The notes under the pieces: model-generated
What the model was told of the DNA's origin: nothing
What the model saw: the letters and a program-made list of their open reading frames with translations, nothing else
The model's database searches: none
In this document: in pieces, positions 1 through 6,678 of the stretch
How the letters are laid out: every line of letters begins with the position of its first letter
Numbering within the stretch: the stretch's first letter is position 1
Origin: an uncultured Collinsella sp.
GTDB taxonomy: Bacteria; Actinomycetota; Coriobacteriia; Coriobacteriales; Coriobacteriaceae
DNA length: 28,927 bases
NCBI GenBank assembly: GCA_959600835.1
Contig: CAUGNQ010000023.1
Coordinates: 1 to 28,927, forward strand
Direction of reading: 5' to 3'
Program-made: the position numbers and the translations under genes

Positions 1-7
1 CAGCGTC

Positions 8-36
8 AACAAAACACGCGGTTCGTTAGAACCGCG
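8..36 (-). terminator. Rho-independent terminator after the tRNA-Gly remnant
   Basis: A perfect 8-bp stem (17-24 with 29-36, loop GTTA) is followed on the minus strand by a T-rich tract (complement of 8-16). It has the same layout as the terminators behind the three intact tRNA genes, which suggests that a complete tRNA unit once stood at 46 and beyond. Confidence 0.75.
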
Positions 37-45
37 TAAGATAGT

Positions 46-69
46 TGGAGCGGACAACGGGGCGTCCGC
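46..69 (-). pseudogene. tRNA-Gly remnant: acceptor-stem minihelix with CCA
   Basis: Bases 46-62 are identical to the 3' end (CCA, acceptor 3' strand, part of the T arm) of the two intact tRNA-Gly genes at 233 and 460. They are followed directly by GTCCGC (64-69 on the plus strand), the complement of the acceptor 5' strand. On the minus strand this reads GCGGACG, a 6-base loop, then TGTCCGC plus TCCA, so the 7-bp acceptor stem survives while the D arm, anticodon arm and most of the T arm are gone. It cannot decode. Whether it is transcribed or aminoacylated is unknown; an internal deletion of a third tandem copy is the simplest origin. Confidence 0.6.
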
Positions 70-180
70 GTATCCGCTTCGCGGATCCGCACCGGCTTCG
101 GCCGCCTGCCGGCGACCTCGCCAGCTCGCTACAAACGCTCCGCGTTTGCTTAACGCTCGCTCCCTCTCGGGTTCGAGCCC
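70..180. repeat. Cluster of short GC-rich palindromes
   Basis: A run of small back-to-back hairpins with 3-nt to longer loops: ATCCGC-TTC-GCGGAT, CCGGC...GCCGG, AAACGC-TCC-GCGTTT, and GGGTTCGAGCCC (a near self-complementary T-arm-like sequence at about 167-178). No convincing reading frame is present. It looks like degenerate intergenic repeat or tRNA-unit debris; no function can be assigned. Confidence 0.4.
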
Positions 181-194
181 AAGCGATGGGTACG

Positions 195-224
195 AAAAAG
201 CCCGGCTACCGTAGTAGTCGGGCT
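195..224 (-). terminator. Rho-independent terminator after tRNA-Gly (copy 1)
   Basis: An 11-bp stem (199-209 with 214-224, one mismatch, loop of 4) is followed on the minus strand by a run of T (complement of 195-199). It sits nine bases beyond the CCA end of the tRNA. Confidence 0.85.
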
Positions 225-232
225 GCTGCGTT

Positions 233-308
233 TGGAGCGGACAACGGGGCTCGAACCCGCGACCCCAACCTTGGCAAGGTTGTGCTCTACCAACTGAGCC
301 ATGTCCGC
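233..308 (-). tRNA. tRNA-Gly (anticodon GCC), copy 1
   Basis: A 76-nt cloverleaf on the minus strand: acceptor stem GCGGACA/TGTCCGC, anticodon loop TTGCCAA giving anticodon GCC, T loop TTCGAGC and a genomically encoded CCA. It is identical base for base to the copy at 460-535. It is the last intact gene of a four-unit tRNA array and has its own terminator. A shared promoter upstream of 535 probably drives at least the first unit; no separate promoter is obvious in the short gaps between the tRNAs. Confidence 0.97.
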
Positions 309-313
309 ATATG

Positions 314-341
314 TAAAACAAAACGGGCGCCGGAGCGCCCG
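314..341 (-). terminator. Rho-independent terminator after tRNA-Cys
   Basis: A GC-rich hairpin (CGGGCGC...GCGCCCG, 324-341, loop of 4) is followed on the minus strand by TTTTGTTTT (complement of 314-323). It lies in the 42-base gap between tRNA-Cys and tRNA-Gly copy 1. Confidence 0.85.
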
Positions 342-350
342 GATGTTGCC

Positions 351-424
351 TGGAGGCGAAGCCCGGATTCGAACCGGGGGTAAAGGCTTTGCAGGCCTCT
401 GCCTTACCACTTGGCCACTTCGCC
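351..424 (-). tRNA. tRNA-Cys (anticodon GCA)
   Basis: A 74-nt cloverleaf: acceptor stem GGCGAAG/CTTCGCC, anticodon loop CTGCAAA giving anticodon GCA, T loop TTCGAAT and encoded CCA. It lies between the two tRNA-Gly copies, with a terminator on each side. Confidence 0.97.
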
Positions 425-425
425 G

Positions 426-449
426 AAAAAGGACCGCTTGAGACGGTCC
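426..449 (-). terminator. Rho-independent terminator after tRNA-Gly (copy 2)
   Basis: A 6-bp perfect stem GGACCG/CGGTCC (431-449, 7-nt loop) is followed on the minus strand by TTTTT (complement of 426-430). It sits ten bases beyond the tRNA CCA end. Confidence 0.85.
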
Positions 450-459
450 GGAAATGCAA

Positions 460-535
460 TGGAGCGGACAACGGGGCTCGAACCCGCGACCCCAACCTTG
501 GCAAGGTTGTGCTCTACCAACTGAGCCATGTCCGC
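460..535 (-). tRNA. tRNA-Gly (anticodon GCC), copy 2
   Basis: Same 76-nt sequence as 233-308, anticodon GCC, CCA encoded. It is the promoter-proximal member of the tRNA array; its 5' end lies 12 bases downstream of a good -10 box. Confidence 0.97.
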
Positions 536-547
536 TTGCGGGTTATT

Positions 548-595
548 AATTTACGCGAGTTGCCCAAAAGACGCAAGTACTTTTTTCAAAAAAGT
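548..595 (-). promoter_or_regulatory. tRNA array promoter with palindromic upstream element
   Basis: On the minus strand, -35 TTGCGT (571-576) and -10 TAAATT (548-553) are separated by exactly 17 bases. Two bases upstream of the -35 is the 17-base palindrome ACTTTTTTCAAAAAAGT (579-595). The same palindrome, with only its centre base changed, abuts the -35 of tRNA-Leu at 4050-4066. It resembles an A/T-rich UP element, but the perfect symmetry could also mean a bound protein. Confidence 0.75.
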
Positions 596-640
596 TGTTC
601 GCCACATGCTCTTGGCAGATATACATGCCAAAACGATTTA

Positions 641-1387
641 CTAGGCGCACGATTCCAATGTTCCGCTAAACAGCTTTACCATCCGAACGCGCGTACCGGC
701 ACCATCAGTACGACGGGCAACCTCCACGTTGTCGACTAGCATGCGCATGAGCTTGATCCCACGCCCGCGCTCCTCAGTCGTAACCGGTTCACTCGACCCG
801 TCAATCGAATAGCCCGCCCCACGGTCGACAACCTCAATCACGACACGATCGCCATAGGCCTGAACCGTCAGGATGCATCCGATACCGCCCGCATGGTCAT
901 ACGCGTTGCCCAGCGCCTCGCCCGATGCCAACGCGACGTCATAGCGCTCATCCCGCCTCAGGGGAAGCGGTTCGAGTAGCTCGGCAATACGATGACGATA
1001 GTATGGAAGGTTCTCGATACCCTGGCGCACCTCGACACTCTTGCTCCAGCGAGGCAATTCCCCCACCGGAATGGCAGGAATCGACTCCCGAGCGAAGCCC
1101 GCAACATGGAGGATGTCGACAAGTCGGGCAATCTCCAAAAAGCGGATGACCTCATCGGAGGCGTTAACGAGCGAAAGCAGGCCCTCTCGCCTCATGAGTT
1201 CTCTGGCACGTGTAAGCAAAAACGCCAAACCCGTCGAGTCGATAAAGCCCACGGCCTGGCAATTGATGACAACGCGACGAACGCCCCGGTCGATCAAATT
1301 GTCCAACCGTCGGCGCAGCACGGGCACCGAGGCGATGTCGACATCACCCGGTGGCGTCAAAACCGCTATGTCATTCCACTCATTCAT
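641..1387 (-). CDS. STAS-HATPase fusion: anti-sigma antagonist joined to RsbW-like kinase
   Basis: A 248-residue single chain with two halves of a partner-switch module. Residues about 5-100 form a STAS domain with the phosphorylatable serine motif DSTG (Ser51). Residues about 110-242 form a GHKL-type kinase domain with the N box (Glu157, Asn161), DRGAG (188-192) and GRG (208-210). In RsbV/RsbW or SpoIIAA/SpoIIAB systems these are separate proteins: the kinase holds a sigma factor and phosphorylates the antagonist. Here kinase and target are covalently joined. I chose ATG at 1387, because the STAS fold begins there and a GGGGA motif lies 10 nt upstream, over an in-frame TTG at 1450. It lies 78 bases downstream of the phosphatase gene, which could dephosphorylate Ser51. 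No sigma factor gene is in the window, so the output is unknown. Confidence 0.85.
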   Translation of the reverse strand: MNEWNDIAVLTPPGDVDIASVPVLRRRLDNLIDRGVRRVVINCQAVGFIDSTGLAFLLTRARELMRREGLLSLVNASDEVIRFLEIARLVDILHVAGFARESIPAIPVGELPRWSKSVEVRQGIENLPYYRHRIAELLEPLPLRRDERYDVALASGEALGNAYDHAGGIGCILTVQAYGDRVVIEVVDRGAGYSIDGSSEPVTTEERGRGIKLMRMLVDNVEVARRTDGAGTRVRMVKLFSGTLESCA

Positions 1388-1465
1388 ACGACCATGGTTC
1401 CCCAAAAAAGCCCACTCGATGCATTCGTTTCCCCAACCGTCCGGATTCAACCCGCCCAGCGTCGT

Positions 1466-3811
1466 CTATGAACGACCCCGTAAAAACTCAAGGGACACCA
1501 ATGCAATGTCATCGTCCAGCGCCGAATCGGTAAATCGGTCAAGCTCGCCCAAGACCTTGCCGCAAATGCCCGATACGCCCTCACCCGAGACAGAGAGCAG
1601 AAGGTCGCGAAGGCGCTGTTCGCCAAAGAAAGCACCCGAGCGATCACGTGCTTCAATCGTTCCGTCGGTATACATAAATAGCATGTCACCAGGAGCGAAC
1701 GTAAAGGCGCCCGTCTCGTAGACCATGCTCTCAAAGGCACCGATCACGCCCGATTGGCACCCAAGGAGCTCCACTTCTCCCCCTCGGGTTTCTCCGCCGC
1801 CAAGCGGCGTCGACGACGGCCTGATGACCATGGTGGGAGGATGGCCAGCCGAGCAATAGGTCGCGCGCCCCGCCTTAAGATCGATTTTGGCAATAAAGGC
1901 CGTTACGAACGTCTCGACCCTCGAAAAGCCCATGAGCATGCTATTGAGCGAGCGGGCCATGCGGGCAGGCCCCGCACCCTCCCAGGCATAGGCCGTCAGC
2001 GCCGTCTTGACGAGTGCAGACATGGATGCCGCCTCGATGCCCTTGCCGGACACATCGCCCAGGATCATGACGGCGCAGTCGTCGGGAAGACGGATGAGCG
2101 TATAGAAGTCACCACCGACCAATGCAGAGTTCGTGGCTGACAGGTATACCGAATCGGTCGCGATGCCCGGAACGTCACCAAGCGAATTTCTCATGCCAAT
2201 CTGAAGCGTCTGAGCAATATGACGTTCTTCGCGCTTTTGAGACTCGCCCTCATAAATCAACTCAAAGTCATGCGCCAAATGCACCATGTAGTCGTATTCG
2301 AGGTCATCAATGGGCTCCTGGCTGCCATCGCGGAGCAGCAAAACACGCCTCGTCGGCCCCTTGGCGATATCAGCGGGAACAATTGCATCGTTGCTTCGCT
2401 TGCCATCCGATTCCGAGTGGTAGCGCCCTGCTTCGATGCCGGAGTCGACATAAAGTCCCTGACACGGTAGGCCGTGGGCCCTCAACCATGCACCCATAGA
2501 CGTGGATTCGTCCACACGTGTAAGGCGCACGTGTCTGAGATCGTCGGCACTCGTCCCGCCCAGCACCGATGTCTCGAACCCATCAGAAGATGTCCCCAGG
2601 CGCGCCGCCGGCGTCGTGACGGAAAAGAAGAGTGACTCTGGATCGCCCGGCAACGCCACACGGCTACCGCCCTCAAAATCGATAACATAGGCTTCGAGGC
2701 CCGCATCGTACTCAACGGGGCAAAAATGGCAATTGAGCACGGCACAGATTTCGGACGAGACGGCGTGCGAAGCAGCGACCGGATCATCAAGATAGGTAAA
2801 AAGCTCATCGCGCAGAACGTTGAGCGAACGACCAAGTTCTGCCGTGCGGCGCGAACGTAAGCTCGACGCCATGCCGACCATCTGAATAGACAGGTAATCG
2901 CAGATGACCTCGAGCACGTTAAGGTCATAGGCAAGTGGCGCCTGTGGACGTTTCCAACCGACCTCCAACACACCGAGCACCTGCGTGCCGTAAAACACGG
3001 GAAGACAGATCTCGCTGCGATACGGGGGCATATCCTGCACGCGCAGCAAGTGCTTGGAACGATTGTCCAAATCCATGAACATACCCGAAGCAACCCGGTC
3101 GCCCTCAAGGTCCTGCTGAATCGACAGGCGGCAGGCACGCGACTCGCGAAGAACATACGTCGGAATGCCAGCGCCATACGGCAAAAACTCGGGCAGGTAG
3201 CTGTCATGCAGCTCCCTGGAAACACCGCGAAGTTTAAAGCCGCCGCTCTCAGAAAAATAGATAGCGGCACCCGAAGCATCGAGCGTTCCTACAAGCTGGT
3301 TCAAAACGGTATCGAGCAAGCTGGGGAGCTCATCGGAGCCCACGGTACTCATAATGACCGAAAGGGTGCCCGAGAGGCGCTTATTCGCCACCCTAAGCTC
3401 CGATAGCGCACGTTTGAGCTGACGATCGTGGGAATACTGCTCTTCGATACTGTGAAGCGCCACCAGGACACGTGGTGCGCGGCGCCCAAAGATGCGTGGA
3501 GGCGTTACGGAGCCCGCACGAACCAAGACGGGAATAAAAGAGCCGTCACTCAGCTTGAGCATCAGTTCGTTCTCGGAGCCATCAGTTTCAAATGGCAGAC
3601 GATGTTCCGTCGCACGTTCAAAAGCGGACGAATACAGGACGTCTTTAACATCTCCACCGATGACGTCGGCGCGTTCCTCGCACATCAAACCAAGTAAGCG
3701 ATTATTCACATGCAGAATGGTTCCGTCGAGCTCACAAATGATGACAGCATCGCTCGTGATCTCGACCAGTTGGGCAACGTCTGCCCACTCGTTGCGCTCA
3801 AGCGTTTCCAT
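1466..3811 (-). CDS. PAS-GAF-PP2C (SpoIIE/RsbU-type) protein serine phosphatase
   Basis: A 781-residue predicted soluble regulator. Residues about 10-110 form a PAS sensor domain. About 165-305 form a GAF domain. About 310-535 are poorly recognisable and may hold a second degenerate GAF. From about 537 to the end is a PP2C/SpoIIE phosphatase with the metal-binding motifs GGDFYT, GDVSGKG, YTDGTIEARD and DDDIALV. Such proteins dephosphorylate STAS-domain antagonists to release sigma factors, and a STAS protein is encoded 78 bases downstream. I chose ATG at 3811, preceded by GGTGAGG, over GTG at 3823. Upstream there are only about 25 bases before the tRNA-Leu terminator, so no independent promoter fits; expression may come from read-through. 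The signal sensed by PAS or GAF cannot be read from sequence. Confidence 0.88.
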   Translation of the reverse strand: METLERNEWADVAQLVEITSDAVIICELDGTILHVNNRLLGLMCEERADVIGGDVKDVLYSSAFERATEHRLPFETDGSENELMLKLSDGSFIPVLVRAGSVTPPRIFGRRAPRVLVALHSIEEQYSHDRQLKRALSELRVANKRLSGTLSVIMSTVGSDELPSLLDTVLNQLVGTLDASGAAIYFSESGGFKLRGVSRELHDSYLPEFLPYGAGIPTYVLRESRACRLSIQQDLEGDRVASGMFMDLDNRSKHLLRVQDMPPYRSEICLPVFYGTQVLGVLEVGWKRPQAPLAYDLNVLEVICDYLSIQMVGMASSLRSRRTAELGRSLNVLRDELFTYLDDPVAASHAVSSEICAVLNCHFCPVEYDAGLEAYVIDFEGGSRVALPGDPESLFFSVTTPAARLGTSSDGFETSVLGGTSADDLRHVRLTRVDESTSMGAWLRAHGLPCQGLYVDSGIEAGRYHSESDGKRSNDAIVPADIAKGPTRRVLLLRDGSQEPIDDLEYDYMVHLAHDFELIYEGESQKREERHIAQTLQIGMRNSLGDVPGIATDSVYLSATNSALVGGDFYTLIRLPDDCAVMILGDVSGKGIEAASMSALVKTALTAYAWEGAGPARMARSLNSMLMGFSRVETFVTAFIAKIDLKAGRATYCSAGHPPTMVIRPSSTPLGGGETRGGEVELLGCQSGVIGAFESMVYETGAFTFAPGDMLFMYTDGTIEARDRSGAFFGEQRLRDLLLSVSGEGVSGICGKVLGELDRFTDSALDDDIALVSLEFLRGRS

Positions 3812-3835
3812 CGTGGACCTCACCGTCTATCGGTA

Positions 3836-3859
3836 ACAAAAAAGCCTCCGAAGAGGCTT
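3836..3859 (-). terminator. Rho-independent terminator after tRNA-Leu
   Basis: A 7-bp stem AAGCCTC/GAGGCTT with CGAA loop (3842-3859) is followed on the minus strand by TTTTTTGTT. It separates tRNA-Leu from the phosphatase start codon at 3811. Confidence 0.85.
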
Positions 3860-3870
3860 CTCAAATGCGA

Positions 3871-3960
3871 TGGTGTCGGAGGCGGGACTTGAACCCGCAT
3901 GACCAAAAAGCGGTCACTAGCACCTCAAGCTAGCGCGTCTGCCAATTCCGCCACTCCGAC
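3871..3960 (-). tRNA. tRNA-Leu (anticodon GAG)
   Basis: A 90-nt class II tRNA with a long variable arm: acceptor stem GTCGGAG/CTCCGAC, anticodon stem CTAGC/GCTAG around TTGAGGT giving anticodon GAG, T loop TTCAAGT and encoded CCA. It is transcribed towards the phosphatase gene and followed by a terminator 12 bases away. Confidence 0.96.
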
Positions 3961-4018
3961 ATGCTATGTTGTTGATTCGCAGTTCGTTTTCTTGGACCCG
4001 CGCGTTCAACGAGGAAGA

Positions 4019-4066
4019 TAATAACCTATGATTCGAGAGCTGTGCAAGCACTTTTTTGAAAAAAGT
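4019..4066 (-). promoter_or_regulatory. tRNA-Leu promoter with palindromic upstream element
   Basis: On the minus strand, -35 TTGCAC (4042-4047) is followed after 17 bases by TTATTA (4019-4024), or after 18 by TATTAT. The palindrome ACTTTTTTGAAAAAAGT (4050-4066) lies two bases upstream of the -35, matching the element at 579-595 in sequence and spacing. The predicted start is about 50 bases before the mature tRNA, leaving a leader to be processed. Confidence 0.7.
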
Positions 4067-4104
4067 TTATGAATTTGTAAATGCGCAGGTAGACTGACCT
4101 GTTC

Positions 4105-4228
4105 GGGCAGGAATGAGGTTGCTTTCCAACGCGTCCTCGGGCATGCGGCATTATTTTGATCCGCGCTTCGCGCTACAAAATAATGCCGCCCCTGCGGAAT
4201 GCGTTGGAAAGCAACCTCATTCCGGCCC
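4105..4228. repeat. Long nested inverted repeat A
   Basis: The outer arms 4105-4132 and 4201-4228 are complementary over 28 bases with one mismatch (4109/4224). The inner arms 4145-4158 and 4176-4189 form a perfect 14-bp stem. The tip (4163-4173) is a small GCGC-TTC-GCGC hairpin. Between outer and inner arms is a partly paired internal loop (4133-4144 / 4190-4200). Folded, it would be a hairpin of roughly 45 bp. No T-tract, start codon or protein frame accompanies it. Confidence 0.9.
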
Positions 4229-4289
4229 TAGGGGCACATGCTTCATGCACAGTTCTCAAACATGTTCTGGGGGCTGATGCAAATTTGGT

Positions 4290-4308
4290 GGCTCGGCTTT
4301 GCCGAGCC
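4290..4308. repeat. 8-bp hairpin
   Basis: GGCTCGGC / GCCGAGCC with a 3-base loop, perfect. No T-tract follows on either strand, so it is not a standard terminator. Confidence 0.6.
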
Positions 4309-4319
4309 CTTATATGGGG

Positions 4320-4343
4320 AGGCCGGAGCTAAAGCTCCGGCCT
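4320..4343. repeat. 11-bp perfect hairpin
   Basis: AGGCCGGAGCT and AGCTCCGGCCT are separated by only two bases. Neither flank has a clear T-run. It may help end opp transcripts from the right, but this is not established. Confidence 0.6.
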
Positions 4344-4408
4344 CGCTCAATTTCCTATTAGATTAAGTGAGCGATCAAGGAATCTCACCCCTCTACAGTG
4401 GTAACACA

Positions 4409-4540
4409 GGGCCCGTGCTGGACTTAGTTTTCAGAACATTCCGCAGACCAGGAAACCCCCTTATCCGCAGCTCCGAAGGAGCAGGATAAGGGGGTTTCCA
4501 TGGTCGAGGACGTTCTGAAAACTAAGTCCAGCACGGGCCC
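4409..4540. repeat. Long nested inverted repeat B, next to oppF
   Basis: The outer arms 4409-4437 and 4512-4540 are perfectly complementary over 29 bases. The inner arms 4451-4466 and 4484-4499 are perfect over 16 bases and extend by GACCA/TGGTC (4446-4450 / 4501-4505) past a one-base bulge. The tip is GCTCC-GAA-GGAGC (4470-4482). The structure is about 55 bp long. It would form the 3' end of the opp mRNA. With no T-run after it on the minus strand, it looks more like an RNase III-type or 3'-stabilising structure, or a mobile palindromic element, than a terminator. Confidence 0.92.
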
Positions 4541-4556
4541 GGACGATAACAACCGG

Positions 4557-5585
4557 CTACAGGTCGATGTGCGATTCCTTGATCGGGAACGGCTCCGCGA
4601 AGTGGCAGGCGCAGCAGTGGCCCGGGGCAACTTCCTTAAACTCAGGAAGCTTCTCGGAGCAGATGCCCTGCGCGATCGGGCAGCGCGTGTGGAAACGGCA
4701 ACCGGTCGGCGGATCCAGCGGCGACGGCGGATCGCCAGCGAGGATGATGCGCTTGCGGGTCTTCTGGATATCAGGATCGGGAACCGGCACGGCAGACAGC
4801 AGCGACTGCGTGTACGGATGGTGAGGCTCGCTATAGAGCGTTTTCCAGTCCGAAACCTCGACCATCTTGCCCAGGTACATAACGGCAACGCGATCGGAGA
4901 TGTGCTGCACGACGGAAAGGTCGTGGGCAATAAACAGATACGCCGTACCGAACTTGTCCTGCAGTTCCTTGAGCAGGTTCAGAACCTGGGCCTGAATGGA
5001 AACATCCAGAGCGGAAACGGGCTCGTCGCAGATGATCAGCTTGGGCTTCAGAGCGAACGCGCGGGCGATGCCGACACGCTGACGCTGACCGCCCGAGAAC
5101 TCGTGCGGATAGCGGTTGATGTGCTCGGGGTTCAGGCCGACGACGTCCAGCAGCTCGCGGACGCGCTCAATGCGCTCCTCCTTGGTACCCACGCCATGAA
5201 TGGTCATGGGCTCGGAGACGATCTCGCCTATGGTCATACGAGGATTGAGCGAAGCATAGGGGTCCTGGAAGATGAACTGCATCTCGCGACGCATGTCCTT
5301 GATCTCATGCTTGCTCATCTCGGCAACATCTTTGCCCTGGAAGAACACTTTGCCGGCCGTCGGCTTGGTCAGGCGCATGATGGTGCGGCCCGTGGTGGAC
5401 TTACCGCAACCAGACTCGCCGACCAGGCCAAAGGTCTCGCCCGGATAAATCTCGAACGAAATGTCATTCACAGCAGAGACGACACGCTTAGAGAAGCGCT
5501 TGGCGAACATGCCGGACTCAGCGGGAAACTCCTTAGAGAGGTGCTCGACCTTCAGCAGCGGAGTACGCTCGTTGGTATCTGCCAT
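4557..5585 (-). CDS. oppF: Oligopeptide ABC transporter ATP-binding protein OppF
   Basis: A 342-residue ATPase of the Opp/Dpp family that powers peptide import at the inner face of the membrane. It shows Walker A GESGCGKST, signature SGGQRQRV, Walker B LIICDEP and the family C-terminal extension with cysteines (GCRFHTRCP...C...C). In OppD/DppD-type ATPases such clusters can bind iron-sulphur; in this OppF that is inference. The ATG overlaps the oppD stop codon (TAATG), indicating translational coupling. It is the last gene of oppABCDF, and a 132-base inverted repeat follows its stop. Substrate specificity (oligo- versus dipeptide) cannot be told from the ATPase. Confidence 0.92.
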   Translation of the reverse strand: MADTNERTPLLKVEHLSKEFPAESGMFAKRFSKRVVSAVNDISFEIYPGETFGLVGESGCGKSTTGRTIMRLTKPTAGKVFFQGKDVAEMSKHEIKDMRREMQFIFQDPYASLNPRMTIGEIVSEPMTIHGVGTKEERIERVRELLDVVGLNPEHINRYPHEFSGGQRQRVGIARAFALKPKLIICDEPVSALDVSIQAQVLNLLKELQDKFGTAYLFIAHDLSVVQHISDRVAVMYLGKMVEVSDWKTLYSEPHHPYTQSLLSAVPVPDPDIQKTRKRIILAGDPPSPLDPPTGCRFHTRCPIAQGICSEKLPEFKEVAPGHCCACHFAEPFPIKESHIDL

Positions 5586-6676
5586 TACGCCTCGCCTCCC
5601 TTCTTGGAATCCTTGCGCGTACGGGACGTCTCAGGAGCGTTCTTGAGGAACTCGGGGTCACCGGAGTAGTGGCACGCAGAGTAATGACCAGACTCGGTGA
5701 CAACGCGCTCGGGGCGCTGCTTGCGGCACTTGTCCGTCGCATAGGGGCAACGAGGAGAGAAAACGCAGCCCTCAGGCAAGTTCATGAGCGAAGGCGGGTT
5801 GCCGTGAATCGGCGTAAGAGGCTTCTTCTCATCGATGGCCTGCTCCGGGATGGAGCGGATAAGGCCCCAGGTGTAGGGGTGGCGGCTCTCGTAGAAGATT
5901 TCCTCAGCAGTACCGAACTCGACAGGACGGCCGGCGTACATAACCATGATCTTATCGGCCATATCGGCGACGACGCCCAGGTCATGGGTAATCATGATGA
6001 TGGCGTTGCCGTTCTTCTCCTGCATTTCCTGCATAAGCTCAATAATCTGAGCCTGAATGGTAACGTCCAGGGCAGTCGTGGGCTCATCGGCAATCAGGAT
6101 ATCGGGATCGCAGGCAAGCGCCATGGCAATCATGACGCGCTGACGCATACCGCCGGAGAACTGGTGCGGATACTCGTTGACGCGCTTCTCGGGCTCGGGA
6201 ATGCCAACGAGGTCCAAAAGCTCGGTGGCGCGCTTGAGCGCCTCCTGCTTGGAGTAGCCACGGTGCAGACGAAGTCCCTCGCCCACCTGCTTGCCGATCT
6301 TATAGACCGGGTTCAGGGAGGTCATAGGATCCTGGAAGATCATCGCGATATCGTTGCCGCGAATATGCTGCATTTCTTCCTCGGTCATCTCGAGGATCGA
6401 ACGACCGCGGTAGCGAACGTCGCCGCCCTCAATCTTTCCCGGAGGCATCGAGATGAGGCCCATGATGGTCATGGCGGTCACGGACTTACCAGAGCCGGAC
6501 TCACCGACGACACCCAGGGTCTCACCGCGATCGAGCGTGTAGGACACGCCATCGACAGCGCGAACGACGCCATCCTCGGTGTGGAAATACATCTTAAGGT
6601 CATCGACCTCGAGCAGATGCTGGCCCTCGGGAACCGGCTGGTCCTTCAGGTCCACATAGTTCTTGTTCTTCTTCAT
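5585..6676 (-). CDS. oppD: Oligopeptide ABC transporter ATP-binding protein OppD
   Basis: A 363-residue ATPase partner of OppF. It shows Walker A GESGSGKSV, signature SGGMRQRV, Walker B ILIADEP and a C-terminal oligopeptide-transporter extension carrying GCVFSPRCPYATDKC plus a late cysteine (SACHY). The four-cysteine pattern matches the type linked to a [4Fe-4S] cluster in some OppD/DppD proteins. It starts two bases after the oppC stop and shares one base with oppF. Confidence 0.93.
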   Translation of the reverse strand: MKKNKNYVDLKDQPVPEGQHLLEVDDLKMYFHTEDGVVRAVDGVSYTLDRGETLGVVGESGSGKSVTAMTIMGLISMPPGKIEGGDVRYRGRSILEMTEEEMQHIRGNDIAMIFQDPMTSLNPVYKIGKQVGEGLRLHRGYSKQEALKRATELLDLVGIPEPEKRVNEYPHQFSGGMRQRVMIAMALACDPDILIADEPTTALDVTIQAQIIELMQEMQEKNGNAIIMITHDLGVVADMADKIMVMYAGRPVEFGTAEEIFYESRHPYTWGLIRSIPEQAIDEKKPLTPIHGNPPSLMNLPEGCVFSPRCPYATDKCRKQRPERVVTESGHYSACHYSGDPEFLKNAPETSRTRKDSKKGGEA

Positions 6677-6678
6677 CC

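Larger units (their letters stand above)
3961..4556. other. 596-base gene-free region rich in hairpins
   Basis: No supportable coding sequence. It contains the tRNA-Leu leader and promoter (to 4066), a 124-base nested inverted repeat (4105-4228), two simple hairpins (4290-4308, 4320-4343) and a 132-base nested inverted repeat (4409-4540) that begins 16 bases beyond the oppF stop codon. No clear T-tract follows any of these hairpins, so a classical terminator for the opp operon is not evident. Confidence 0.8.

Noticed and set aside
166..180. Plus-strand tRNA remnant suggested by GGGTTCGAGCCC
   Set aside because: The sequence is nearly self-complementary, flanks do not continue a T arm or acceptor stem, and no other tRNA parts are near.
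4409..4540. Retron msr/msd or integron attC site suggested by the long hairpins
   Set aside because: No reverse transcriptase or integrase gene is present and no attC core sites were seen; only the hairpin shape is similar.
4409..4540. Simple rho-independent terminator for opp
   Set aside because: Far longer than a terminator and with no T-run after it on the minus strand.
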